From: Eutreptiella sp. 'Long Island Sound 2002'
Taxonomy: Eukaryota; Euglenozoa; Euglenophyceae; Eutreptiales; Eutreptiaceae
NCBI GenBank assembly: GCA_964036045.1
Contig: OZ038382.1
Coordinates: 81,753,918-81,817,917 of the forward strand
Direction of reading: 5' to 3'
Length of the DNA: 64,000 nt
Made by a program: the position numbers and the translations under genes. The notes below the pieces were generated by a model. It was not told the DNA's origin. It saw nothing but the letters and a program-made list of their open reading frames with translations, and did not search any database. Below are positions 10,284-20,849 of this stretch, one piece after another; the first letter of the stretch is position 1; each line of letters starts with the position of its first letter.

Positions 10284-11160
10284 TTGAAGTTTACGTGGAT
10301 CTCTGTGGATCGTTCTGATAGCGGCGAGTCCCCGCACTGCGCTCCACTTGCAGCAATGCCGCTCATGAATGCCACCGGGTACAGAATGGGATTTCTGCTG
10401 TTCCTGGTGGCAAATTCCATTTTCACATTAGAGGAGTTTGTAATTACAATCTCTTTCCTGCGATTGGGCTACAGCCAGATTGCATGTGCGAGGACATTGG
10501 GAATTGGTCGGGACTACTGTATCCAAGTACTACGTGACGTGTCACAACGGGCTCACCTGTGGGATACGTTCACCGATGCTTTTGAACGCCGATGGGAATT
10601 CCACCAACACAGTCATCCAATTCACCGCCATGTGTCTGCTATTGTCGATAGCACGCATGTGGCCATCCAGTCACCTTCGCACCCGGTAGACCGGGAGCTG
10701 TTCTGGTTCGACAAACCCACTTACCGCGGGCATGCGCTCGTGTTTAATGCCATGATCAACTGGGGGCGCGAGATCATTCCCTGCTCGTGGTGGTATCCCC
10801 CCTGTGCCACCGATGCTGGGATGACGGCGGACATGGATGCATCCATTCCCTGGAACTTTAATGGTCCTCGGCCTGACTTCCGCCTCGGTGACTGTCACTA
10901 CAGCACTGCGGACAACATGTTCTGCCGTGTGGCCGGGGGGGATGGCCGATTGACCTGGTTCATGGTGCATTACAACCAGATGATCAATGAAGGCCGTCAT
11001 CTAGTGGAGAATGTTTTCAGCAATGTTAAGAAGTGGCGATTCTGGAACGGCCGTGATGAGGCTCCCGGGGCGCCCGTATAACTACGACTTCCTTGCCGGC
11101 CTGTTCATTTTCTGCTGTAACCTACATAACATGGAGCAGAGGTACACCGAAAGTCTATAA
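10284..11160 (+). pseudogene. PIF/Harbinger-type DDE transposase, frameshifted near its C-terminus
   Basis: A 265-codon frame (10,284-11,081) has the Harbinger DDE nuclease pattern: first Asp in AIVDSTHVAI (D122), second in RLGDCHYST (D203), and Glu in HLVENVFSNVKKWR (E242), the usual VE.vFg.lK motif. Residues 50-90 (FLRLGYSQIACARTLGIGRD) look like a helix-turn-helix. The frame stops at 11,079-11,081. A shift of one base in the GGGG run at 11,067-11,070 opens the expected C-terminal segment, RPYNYDFLAGLFIFCCNLHN, ending at a TAA at 11,158-11,160. The CCNLHN string is typical of this family. The whole is shorter than usual Harbinger transposases (350-450 residues). The frameshift may be a real lesion or a base-call error. 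Confidence 0.75.
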
Positions 11161-11550
11161 CCATAATAGTACAGGCTGCAATGATGTGATTGTCTTTTTT
11201 TATGCTCGTGCGTATTGTGTTTTGGCGCACAGGAAGTGTTTCGTACGCAATCACGTAGCAATCATTTTCTTTTTCAAAGCCGAAAATTGGTGTGCAGCAA
11301 GGTGGGTTGTCAACCTAAACAGAAACAGCACAATGGGCACGCAGGAACAGGATGAAAAACCACCAAGTTCAGCAAGCAGGTAGCAATCTTCTTCTTTTTT
11401 GAAACGAATAATTGGTGTACATGAAGCGGGTTGTCAGCCGAGAAAGTCACAATAGGCATGCAAGAACAGTATGAAATACCACCAAACGCTGAATGAACAC
11501 AAAATGGTTGTTTTCTTAGTGCAAACAAGCAGATATTTTGGACCCTGTCG
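11161..11550 (+). repeat. Tandem duplication of ~127 bp 3' of the transposase
   Basis: 11,250-11,375 and 11,380-11,500 share GTAGCAATC, a pyrimidine run, AATTGGTGT, GGGTTGTCA, and a GCAxGAACAGxATGAAA block in the same order. No gene is seen between the transposase and the right decamer array. Confidence 0.6.
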
Positions 11551-11792
11551 TATCCTGCCGTATCCTGCCGTATCCTGCCGTATCCTGCCGTATCTGCCGT
11601 ATCCTGCCGTATCCTGCCGTATCCTGCCGTATCCTGCGTATCCTGCCATATCCTGCCGTATCCTGCCGTATCCTGCCGTATCCTGCCGTATCCTGCCGTA
11701 TCCTGCCTAATCTTGCCGTATCCTGCCGTATCCTGCCGTATCCTGCCGTATCCTGCCGTATCCTGCCGTATCCTGCCGTATCCTGCCGTATC
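11551..11792 (+). repeat. Right subterminal decamer array
   Basis: About 24 tandem TATCCTGCCG units with a few one-base deletions and variants (11,590s, 11,636-11,650, 11,705). The array abuts the right terminal inverted repeat. Confidence 0.9.
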
Positions 11793-11795
11793 GAA

Positions 11796-11816
11796 TACGC
11801 GTAACAGGGAAACCCC
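11796..11816 (-). repeat. Right terminal inverted repeat of the Harbinger-like element
   Basis: The reverse complement reads GGGGTTTCCCTGTTACGCG, matching the left end for 11 bp, with TACGCGTAT a few bases further in. It is followed outside by ATT. Confidence 0.75.
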
Positions 11817-12612
11817 ATTGTATAAAGTATATGGTCTTGAGTTGGGATATATTTAAGAAACTCATCAAGATCCCAACGGACACCTACCTTCCCATTATAA
11901 TCGCCTGGGACTAGGATTCGCTTGCTCCCAAGCTCCCGTCAAGCAATCTTGAAAGCCTCAAACGATGAGAAAGGGTGCTCCACATTTGCTGGGAGGGCCC
12001 CTTCCCATCATTGCGAAGCTTGGATGCCCGACAGATAAGGTTCTTGTACCTAGAAGGGGAGAGGCATATATTGGTAGTTGCACAAGTGCAACCCTGTGCA
12101 AATGGTGCAATAAACTACTTGCATACATGTTTGCACAAAGCGTAACATTGCCATCATCGCACTATTTGTATCAATGTGGTGTTATACGGTGTCCTAGTGT
12201 GCAACTTAGAGTATGTAGGTATCTCGAATGGAGTAAATGACCACATAAGAGGATATATGAGATTGATATGCCTTCGAGAGCGTGCAAGTGATCACTTGCA
12301 CACCACAAGGAGCGGTTGCACAATGCATCAATAACGCAAAAAAGCGACATAGCAAGAATCATCACCTTTTTTTTGGCATCTCAAGCTCCAAAACAAGGCG
12401 AAGAGCCTCGATAGGTGTGTAAACCTGCCGAATGGCGTCCTTTGCGCGTTTCTTGTATCGTTTTGCTTATTCATGCCTGCATTGAGGCGATCCAATAGGG
12501 CGGTACCCGGCATCATTGAGGTAAATAGTCCCACAAGGTCATCCATCAAGTCCTCGCGGCTAAAACTACCGTAAGTAGTTCTAATAAACTGACAAATAGC
12601 ATTTCCTTGCAA
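11817..12612 (-). pseudogene. 5' part of the transposon-interrupted gene
   Basis: If the transposon and one copy of the 3-bp ATT duplication are removed, the minus-strand frame at 6,169 continues without shift into 11,820-11,938. It reads RILVPGDYNGKVGVRWDLDE and then FLKYIPTQDHILYT up to the junction. Upstream is an in-frame TGA (11,941-11,939). Before that the frame still reads protein-like (NVEHPFSSFEAFKIA), then changes frame around 12,010. Farther upstream, 12,612-12,328 holds another protein-like minus frame (LMDDLVGLFTSMMPGTALLD) that breaks near a short A-run and continues in another frame as KDAIRQVYTPIEALRLVLEL. This piece may be an earlier exon of the same gene or a separate relic. 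The family is not recognised. Confidence 0.45.
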
Positions 12613-12639
12613 AACCGTTGCAGATCTGGCAAATGGCTA

Positions 12640-12829
12640 GTAAATTTCTCGTGAATATTAAAATGCAGCAGCGACAGCAGCAGTCGCGACAGCAGCGCCA
12701 GCCCGGTTGCACAGGGATTGCACTGTGCAGCTGCAATGCAATTCTGTGCAACTGGCAAAAATGTAGTGCAACTGTGTGCAAACATCCATTTTTCTGTGCA
12801 ACTCTACCTGGGCAAAATGGGTTCCTGGG
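12640..12829. other. TTGCAC/GTGCAA-rich interval
   Basis: Many copies of TGCAA/TTGCA and TGTGCAA words, both here (12,700-12,812) and at 12,078-12,315. No gene is supported; the interval abuts the start of recognisable gag sequence of element E1. Confidence 0.4.
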
Positions 12830-15171
12830 GTATGAGTGCCTGACGCCTGGCCTGAGTCTAAGGGCAGTGGCACCCGAACCTATGAGTGTGGATCCAGGTG
12901 TGCCCCCACAAATGGCGGCCCCTAAGCTGGGTCTCGATGAGACCATGGAGTTGCCATCCCGGGTCCTGGATGCAGGCGATGAAGATCCACATCTGAGTGC
13001 ATTGTCAGTAGCACTCAAGACGAAATTGGAGCTGTCCCACCTGAAGAAGCTGCCACCTACTATGTCTCCAGGTTTTAAACTACCAACCAGGGAGGTGAAG
13101 AGCTGCAGAGGCATCCGCAGCTCCCCAATGGACACCTATCCTAGCCCTTGCCACCCTCGTGTGAGGACTCTGCCAGTCTGCAGTGTAGCTGACACCACAG
13201 AGGCTGAGATGAAAGGCTATGGTCTGTCAGCCTTGGCTTCATTGGCCACAGTGCAGCCCTCAGGCCTCTCAGGTGGTACAGGTGACACAGGAGTCCCAGG
13301 GAGGGGAACGAAGTCTATCGCCAGGGCGAACCTTCAGATTGAACTCCCCGAGTTCAATCCCAAAAACCTGCCTGACTGGGCTGAGCAGTTTTCTGAGTTT
13401 TTGCTTCTCACAGGTCAGCAACACGCTGATGTCCGGACTAAATGCACGCTCATCAAAAAGTCTTGCAAAAAGAAATTCCTTCAGCGGCAGGTTGGGACCG
13501 CCATCAGGAAGAGCTCCAACTGGGGCGACTTCCTGAAAGGATTGGAGCAAATGTATCCAGTCTCCGAAACGGACCTGACCGTCTGAGCGGAGATTGAGGA
13601 GCTGCCTCCTCTCTCCCGATTCCCCACAGCTGCGCGCATCTCTGAGTTCGTGGCGCAGTTGGAAGAGCTCATGGGGCGCATGAACCCCTCGTCCTATGCG
13701 CCGACTGAGCCACATCCGTGGCTAGTGGGGAAAATTCCTGCCACGACATGGGATAACTGCAGAGAGACGTCCGAGAGGAAAGCTCGGACGCACTCTTACG
13801 ATGAACTGGTCGATCTATTGATCGAATTGGCCATGGAGAGGGAGAATGACTGCCACATGGACAAGTATCTGCGCAACCATCTGCGAAGGAAGACCCCTGC
13901 TGAGAAGTCTCCTGGAGGGAGGTCGCCTCAACCCACTCTGACTCTGAGAAGGGCTGCGGTGAGCAGTTGAAGCACTTGACTGAGACCTTCCCTCCAAAGG
14001 TAGAAGGGCCCCCAGTCTTTTCTACTGTCGTCCTACGGACGATAAGGCTGGGCCCTGCCACACGCCCGACTGTGATGGGCGAAGTGCGTGCATGCTCCAG
14101 CTGAAGCGCACGCAGAAAATTAAAGATTGTCAGGAGATAAAGCACCAAGACCATTTCCGCTGCACGATAATGTGCGGATATTGCGGCAAGAGGAGGCATT
14201 ATGAAGATGAATGCCACATCAAACAGCGCGAATCCGAAAAACATAAGAACGCGGAAGAGGAACAGCGTAAGACCGCCGGTAAGGGCGGAGGAGCCGAAGG
14301 GGGGGCCTAACCCTGGAGGTTTTAAGGGTAAGGGTAACCCTGGAGGACGAAGGTCCTCAGCCCCCTGCACTGGTGGAAGAGGAGCAGGCAAACCCCACAC
14401 CTAAGGGTGAGCTGTTGGATGAAAAACGGCCAGCGCCCTCCACCCCAAGTGCCGGTGGCGCCGACATGAGCAGCCAGAACGCCAAGAGGGGCCGCATAAA
14501 TTGGCACACTGAGTGCCTGCAGGCCGCTGGGGTCGAGGTCAATTTCCCTGAAAAGGGATAGGGGGGCGGCTCCGAGGAAGAGGAATTGGTTTTCTGGATC
14601 ACCGTGAAAATTGGTGACCAGGTCTAAAAGGCTGTCTTGGACACGGGCGCTACGCCTTCAATCGTGGCCCCCAGACTGCTGAAACAGGCCAAGATCCGCA
14701 AAACCTAAACCGTGGCCATAAGGGTTGGGGATGGTCAGACCATCCATTCCCTGGGGGGGGGGGGTCGATGTGACCGTGTGTCTGCGCGACGAGCAGGTAA
14801 CTCAGCACTGCAAAGTGCTGGACACCGATGCCTTTGACATTGTCATGGGCACAGATTTTCTGCGCCGCAATCCCCAGGTAAAAGTGTTGTCTTTGGAACG
14901 TCCCTATGCCCTTCACTGCAACTTTGGCAGTGGCCTTTTCTCGGTCCCTCTGGAGCTGTCAGGACGAAGAAAATCCGGTCTGCGCTACGTCAACCGGTCT
15001 TATCGAACTGAAGACTATTAGTTAGTGCGGCCCGTCTTGGAAAATGGACTGGCCGCCCTGCAGGTAGACGTGAATGGAGTACAGGTGGAACTGTTCGCGA
15101 GTAAAGAGCAGCACATGATGCACCTCTTTTGCTCACAGTATGTTAATAACCCCTATGTCCTTGGAGAGGAA
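12830..15171 (+). pseudogene. E1 Ty3/Gypsy-like element, 5' half: gag, protease, first half of Dam-like domain
   Basis: Gag starts near 12,850 (ELPEFNPKNLPDWAEQFSEF at about 13,340 matches E2 gag). It has an in-frame TGA at 13,585-13,587 and shifts frame near 13,960. A zinc knuckle CGYCGKRRHYEDEC (C-x2-C-x4-H-x4-C) lies at 14,173-14,214. After a stop near 14,560 comes the retropepsin active site VLDTGATPSIV at about 14,645, with DAFDIVMGTDFLRRNP downstream; further frameshifts occur near 14,705-14,760. The reading then runs through VELFASKEQHMMHLFCSQYV and ends at VLGEE just before 15,172. The next expected residues (MGLCYANPP) are found 31 kb away at 46,617. So this is the left half of one old element split by insertion of E2. 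It is non-functional. Confidence 0.75.
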
Positions 15172-15874
15172 TAAGTCACTGCCATGTCTCTCTTGGAGGT
15201 CTTGACCCAGGCCAAGCCCCCCTAAGACCCTTTTGTTGATGCTGAGACTTACTTACGCATTTTTATCTCCCTTTTAAAGCTCAACGTACACTTTCTCACA
15301 GTAACCAGGGTTATAACCCTAGCCCCCAATGCAGTTCACCCCTACCACTCACCTGAGCGGAGGTATCTTCCATCATGGAGGTTATACCGAAAGAAAGTAG
15401 ACATTGCATGCCTAAGACCTTGTAAGTTAAGCCTAGTGGTCCCCCACCTCAAGACCCCTATAGTCAACTAATTCTACCACTTATTGTGGTGCTACTTTTT
15501 GACTGTTTCTGAATTCGGTTGCTTGGCCAGGTCATTTTCTGTGTACGGCTTAAATCCTTTGCCCCACATTCCTAACCAACTCCATTTCACCCAAAAGAGT
15601 GCACATGAAGTACATGAAGTGCTTGATGGTAACTTGGAGGCTAGAGTCATGCCAGTTTTTATATAAAATCGTTTGTTTTATCCATTTGTGATTGAATCTT
15701 TGAACTTATGCCTGCTCTGCCTATCTGCAGCCCTTCTGTGATACACTGGATTTCGAAACTATTCATTCATTCGATCCTCATTCTGTTCTTGCTCTACTTG
15801 CTGCTTTGGTTTTGTTTTCCAACACCAAAACTTGCAGGATTTCATCAAACCTATTAGGGCACTATTCAAGGACA
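15172..15874 (+). repeat. 5' LTR of E2
   Basis: Direct repeat of 45,916-46,616, both beginning TAAG and ending AAGGACA. TATATAAAA at 15,660-15,668 is a plausible TATA box. The ends are not the canonical TG..CA at the left. A pyrimidine-rich stretch and GCAG near the right end mimic a splice acceptor, but the tRNA primer site just beyond supports an LTR. Confidence 0.65.
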
Positions 15875-15880
15875 TCTTTC

Positions 15881-15892
15881 CGGTAGCAGAGG
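15881..15892 (+). other. Primer-binding site for initiator tRNA-Met
   Basis: CGGTAGCAGAGG, six bases after the LTR, matches TGGTAGCAGAGG (the complement of the CCUCUGCUACCA 3' end of eukaryotic initiator tRNA-Met) at 11 of 12 positions. Confidence 0.6.
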
Positions 15893-15954
15893 CAACCCTT
15901 GAGAACCTTTCGAACCGACTCTGAGAAGTACACAAGCCAAACCCAGCAAACAAT

Positions 15955-18094
15955 ATGTCCATACCATCAGTACAACTGTCCGCCAGGACTTGGCCAATTC
16001 GGGGTGTACAAGTACAACTGGGCAGCAGTAGGCCCATCTCAATGACTGAGCCCAAGCTGAGAGTTGCATCTGGGTCTCAAGAAGATCCAGTTCACAGAGG
16101 GGCGGAGCAAGAAGCGCCCAAAGAAATACCAATACCCTTAACCACTGAGTTCTTATCGGCCCGTGATGACAGCCTGCAGCATCTTCGCCGAAGAGTTGCT
16201 GTCTGCATCTCAAGTTCAGCCTGCCCTGCATCTTTGTCTGCGGCAGTTGGAGGCTCTGAGGAACAACAAGAACTGAGAAGGAGAATGGACCAGTATCTGC
16301 TCCACAAAGAGTACTACAAGTCCGTCCGAGGGGAAGATGGAGAGGAACCACCCGAAGCCTTGGAATCCCCACCACATACGGACATGGGTTCCCATCTTTA
16401 CTGCGGCCCACCTACGGACCTGGCTGACACTGTGTCTCTACCCAGGCGACCGAGAGGGCCAGCATGGTGTCTGAGAGCTGCCGACCACCAGCAGAAACCC
16501 TGAAGTATGTCCAGCTTATGTGAAGGATTCCCATCTCCCAGAGCCAACTTATGGTGCCCTGGACCGTACGGCCGAACTACTGGCCAAACTACTGTCTCGG
16601 TCCGAAGATCCAGATGTGAAAGCCCTGTCTGTGGCTGTCAAAGCTAAATTGGGTATCACTGAACCCTTACCAAAGCCAGCGCCAGCCTCATCCTCTCCCG
16701 GATTGAGCACGCTTGCTGAAGATCTCAAACAATCAAGGGTGTCCAGGCTGCTACCCAAGGTCACTTGCCCCAGCCCTTTTCATCCTCGTGCCAGGACAGT
16801 CCCCATCGCTGAGCTACAGGACATGGCCGTGACAGAGACTGAGAAAAAGGGGTTAGCAGCTCTGGCACCCCTCGCTGGCGTACCTCTCCCCCCTTCAGGC
16901 CTAACCCCAGGGACTGGGAAAAGTGGCAAACTGATTGCCCAGACAAACATCCAGGTGGAATTGCCGGAGTTCGACCCGAAAAACCTGCCCGAATGGGCAG
17001 AGGAGTTTGCCGAGTTTCTTTTGCTTACCGGCCAATCTCATGTGGATGCGACCACTAAATGTTCTATTTTGAAACGCTCATGCAAAAAGAAATTTTTGCA
17101 AAAACAGGTAAAGCAGATTGTGAAAACATGTCCAAGATTGGCCGAGGTTCTCCAAAGACTGAAGAAAACTTTCCCGGTCTGTAAAACTGACCTCAGTGTA
17201 CGCACACAGATTGAGGAGCTCCCTATGCTCCCTGAATTTCATTCCGCTGCGCGAGTCTCTGAATATGTGTGCGACCTGGAGTATCTGTTCTCACGGGTGA
17301 ACGTGGGTTCCTATGGAGCCACAGAACCCCACCTTTGGCTCATGAGTAAAACTCCTACACGTACGTGGGAATTGCCGCACTACCTCAGAGAGGAAGAGTC
17401 CGACCCACACGTACGACGACCTTGTGGACCTGCTGATCGAGCTGGCCCTTGAGAGGGGGAATGACTCCCATCTAGAAAAATTCCTCAAGAGACAGCTGGG
17501 TCGAGGAGGCGCCCATACCCCCGAACATGGCGAAGGGAAAGGACCTAAAAATCCCACTAACACCCACAAGGGTGAAGGTAAAGGGAGGGGTTACCTGCGT
17601 GCCATGAATAAGGTTAAACCTGAAACAGGTACACCCCCACTATTCTACTGTAAGCCTGTCAATGACAAGGGAGGACCCTGTCATGCCCCTCACTGCGACC
17701 ACCGCAGTGGTTGTATGCTGCAACTGAAACGACAGCAGCACACTAAGGATGGGAAAACAGTGACCCATCAGGACCGTTTCAGGTGTACCATAACCTGTGG
17801 TTACTGTGGCAAACGTCGTCACTACGAGGACGAATGTCACATAAAAGAACGTGAGAGTGACAAACACAAACGGCAGGAGGCTGAACGCCATAAAGCGCAA
17901 ACACCCTCCAGAACTCCCAAGAATGGGGATAAGGGTGCTGAAGGAGGAGGCAAGGGAGGTGGCAAGGGTCGAAACCCCAACCCGCAGAGGCGCTCCTCAG
18001 CACACGCTACTTCTCCCTCTCCCGCCGGTGTTGACCCCAAGAAGCGCCCACAGGGGGATAACGCCTCCCCTGAAGGGACTACCTTCAAGAAGAG
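15955..18094 (+). pseudogene. E2 gag, left copy
   Basis: Opens near MSIPSVQLSARTWPIRGVQV (15,955) and includes MDQYLLHKEYYKSVRGEDGE (16,285). A frameshift at about 16,465-16,505 moves the reading to the 16,520-17,452 frame (LPEFDPKNLPEWAEEFAEFL, then RSCKKKFLQKQVKQIV). Another shift near 17,370 leads to 17,424-18,107. The CCHC zinc knuckle CGYCGKRRHYEDEC, for nucleic-acid binding, lies near 17,797-17,838. Beyond it is a Lys/Gly-rich tail (GGGKGGGKGRNPNPQRRSS). At 18,094 (FKK) the sequence stops matching gag and the GC-rich block begins. 16,253-18,094 recurs at 32,645-34,488. Confidence 0.8.
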
Positions 18095-18099
18095 GTTCG

Positions 18100-18960
18100 A
18101 CGTATGAGGTTTTGTTTTGCGGGTACTAGACGCCTTTCGACCCGGGGGGCCGCCTGGTCAAGCCAGGTGATATCCTCCCCACCGGGATCTAGTGGGGGGC
18201 CCTTGATGACACACTTCCTGCCTGGTGGCAGAGTGCCCCGGGTTCACGGGGCTCCGAGCCCTGTCCCTCCCCGGCGTCCCCATTTCGCCACTCCCCGGTC
18301 AGTGCATCACTTAGCAGCCGTAGCTGCAGGCGCTTACCCACCGCGTCGCCCCCCTGATGCCTGGTCGCCCCGAGCACCGGCGCCGCCGGGCCCGTGCTAC
18401 TGCCTTGTCGCCAGTGGGACCCCCGTGGGCTGACGCGGAGGCTGCCTAGCCTTGGGGCTGGTGCGTGGCGCGGTGCGCCACTACTGCCTTGGCGGGTGCA
18501 GTGCCCTGGTTGTGTGTGCGCCGCCCTCGCGGCCGGTTCGGGGGGCTGGGGCTGGTGCCGGGTGTTGTGTCTTCCCCGTTTTCCCCTTCCCGCCCCGCGT
18601 TTCCAGCGCTGTGTGTGGCGTGCCGTCGTGTCCGGGTGTCTCTTATCCCCGCTCACTGGTACGCCACTCCATGCGGTCTGTGCGTTCTGCGGGCTCGGTC
18701 CGGTTGCCCTTCTGGTTTTCCCCGCGTGTCCTTTGTGTGTGTGTGCGCTCGCGCTCCCGCGGCGTCCGCAACCCCCCCGCCTCCCCTGATTGGCGTGGCG
18801 CGCGCACCTCGCGCGGTCCCGGTGCTGGGCGCTGGTAGGGCCGTTCCACGCGGTCTGTGCCCCTCGGCGTGTCCAGTCTCGGTCCCGTGCTCCGTTTGGT
18901 TTGCTTGGGGGGGGGGGGGCGGCCTGGTCCCGTTTCGCCCGTACCTGGCTCAGGGCTGTG
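18100..18960 (-). repeat. Shared ~850-bp module, inverted copy
   Basis: From TTTTGCGGGTACTAGACGC at 18,113 through ACCTGGCTCAGGGCTGT near 18,958, this matches the reverse complement of 39,202-40,050, with scattered differences. Matching stops at both places just inside that point. Confidence 0.8.
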
Positions 18961-19079
18961 CGCTCCCCGTGGGGTGGGTCTGCGCGTCTGGGGCGTTCCA
19001 GCGCCGGAAGGTGGGGTTGGGGGGGGGGCGGCCTGCGCGCCGTTCTCCCCGACAGTGCGGCCGGGGGGGCCAGTGGGGC

Positions 19080-20300
19080 GGGGGATCGCCTTGCCTCGGT
19101 CCGTCCCTCTGCCTTCCCTGGGCAGGCAACAAAGCGGGTGTCCTTGGCGTCGCTCTGGCCATGGAGGACGTGGCCCCCATACCGCTCCGATTCGTGGTCG
19201 TTTGCTGTCCCCGGGCGCGGTCCGTGTGGCGCCCTTGCGTGTTGGCGCGGGTTCGCTTGTCCATCGCGGTTCCTGCGGGAGCAGGCGGCTGGGGCGTGGA
19301 GGCGGGCCCTGCTCTGGCCTCCCTCCTGGGCGCTGCGGTCCTGCCGGGGGGAGGGGGAACCGTCCCCTCTGCCTCGGAGGGGTGTGGGGCCGGCAGCCCC
19401 GTGGCCGGCGGGTTGGTCGGGGGGGATCGGAGGACAGGGGGGGGGGTCGCGCCGTGGTTCCCCACCTCCACCCTCAGGGGGGGGCGGCCTGTGGCCCTCT
19501 GCCCAGTCCCCTCTTCGTCGCTGGCGCATCCCCCCCAGGTGTACGCGTTTGGTCGGAGTATTGGGGCAGCCCCGGGCGCCGGGTGCGGCCTGCTGCCGGC
19601 GGGTCAGCCTGGCAGGGGGGGGGGGCGGCCTGCGAGCCGCCTCCTCGGAGGAGTGGCCGGGGGCGGGGGGGACGCGGGGGCGCTCTGCCTCGGTCAGTCC
19701 CTCAGCCTTCCCTGGGCGGGCAACAATGCGGGCGTCATTGACGACGGTCAGGTCATGGGGGGCGCGGCCCCCATAGTGCTCCGGTTCGTTGTCGCGTGCC
19801 GCCCCCAGGCGTGGTCCGTGTGTTGTTCTTGTGCGCTGGTGTGGGTTTGCCCGCCTGTCCCGCCCCCCGCGGGAGCAGGCGGTAGGGCGCGTGGGGGCGC
19901 GCGGCGTGCGGGCTCAGCTGTGTCCCCCACCGGGCGCCACGGTCCTTTTGGGGGGAGGGGGGACGTCCCCTCGGCCTCGAGAGGGGTGGAGGGCCGGCGC
20001 CCCTGTGGCCCGCAGGCGGGGGGAGGGAGGGGGGGGCAGAGGGGAGGGGGGGCCGCGTCGCGGTTCTCCACCCCCTTGCCCTGGGGGGATGGCCCGTGGC
20101 CCCCGTCCCAGTCCCCCTTCTTCCCCGGCGCACCCCCCCTGGGTATATACGTTCAGCCGGGGCTGCGGGGCAGCCCTGGGCGCCGGGCGCGGCCTGGTCG
20201 GCCGTCGATGGGTCAGCCTGGCGGGGAGGGGGGGGAGAGGTCTCTTTGCCGCGGTCTGTTCCCCTGCCTTCCCCAGGCGGGCACCAAGGCGGGCCGCTTC
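19080..20300 (+). repeat. ~560-600-bp GC-rich tandem units
   Basis: CTTCCCTGGGCAGGCAACAA-type words recur at about 19,110, 19,705 and 20,265, with similar order of G-runs and CCCTCGGCCTC-type words between them. Long plus and minus frames here (up to 613 codons) are a consequence of the lack of A/T and hence of stop codons. Confidence 0.6.
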
Positions 20301-20849
20301 GTCTGACCCTGCCCTCCATGTCGCATTCCCGGATGCCGCCGTTCCGTTGCGGCCCACGGCGCCAGCGCAGAGCTGCCGGTCGGCAGCGGGCACTGCTGGA
20401 GTGACTGGGCGGCCAACTGGGGGCGCTTGGCACGCGGCTGCGCTCGCCACTGCTGTGGCGTCCCTCCCCTGGGTGCAGCAGCCCTCTCGAGGGGGTGCGG
20501 GGACGTCGCCTCTCTGGCCGGCCACCAGCCGCCCAAGGGCCGGGGGGGGGGGGGAGTGGGGGGGGGGAGGGTCGGGGTTTTCTTGTTTCTGGTTTCTGGT
20601 TGGCCCGCCTGAGGCGACGGCAAAGCCGAAGGGAGGCTGCCGGAAAATCGCAGCCCCCAACCGTCCACAGGGCAGTTTACTCGGTCCCGCCAGGGTGGGC
20701 CGAAGCGGGCAGCCACTGACAGCACAGCCCGTGCCACCAGGGGGTGTCACCAGCCGTAAAAACGTTGTGCTTGGGGAAGAGGGGGGGCTCCGCGTTGGTG
20801 TGGTGGAGGTGCCCTTCTTGGGGGGTGGGGGGCGCGGGGCTGCGCAAGG

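Larger units (their letters stand above)
6171..11816. mobile_element. PIF/Harbinger-like DNA transposon carrying a RING-finger gene
   Basis: The two ends are perfect inverted repeats over 11 bp: GGGGTTTCCCT at 6,171-6,181, and its reverse complement at 11,806-11,816. ATT lies directly outside each end (6,168-6,170 and 11,817-11,819), a 3-bp target duplication of the size expected for PIF/Harbinger. Inside both ends lie a TACGCGTAT motif and arrays of the decamer TATCCTGCCG. The interior holds two divergent genes: a Harbinger-type DDE transposase on plus (10,284-11,160) and a 627-residue RING protein on minus (9,646-7,763). Known Harbinger elements usually pair the transposase with a Myb/SANT-type protein; no such frame is visible here. 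Insertion is into a coding frame of another gene. The transposase has a one-base frameshift, so this copy is probably not autonomous. Confidence 0.75.

Noticed and set aside
15790-15845. Splice acceptor (pyrimidine tract plus GCAG) making the 700-bp repeat an intron
   Set aside because: The repeat is followed by a tRNA primer site in one copy and preceded by a purine tract in the other, and sequences beyond its right edge differ between copies, as expected of LTRs.
18465-20306. 613-codon plus-strand frame and a 647-codon minus-strand frame (21,857-19,914)
   Set aside because: Extreme GC content and tandem repeats remove stop codons on both strands; Gly/Arg/Pro/Ala composition with no motif.
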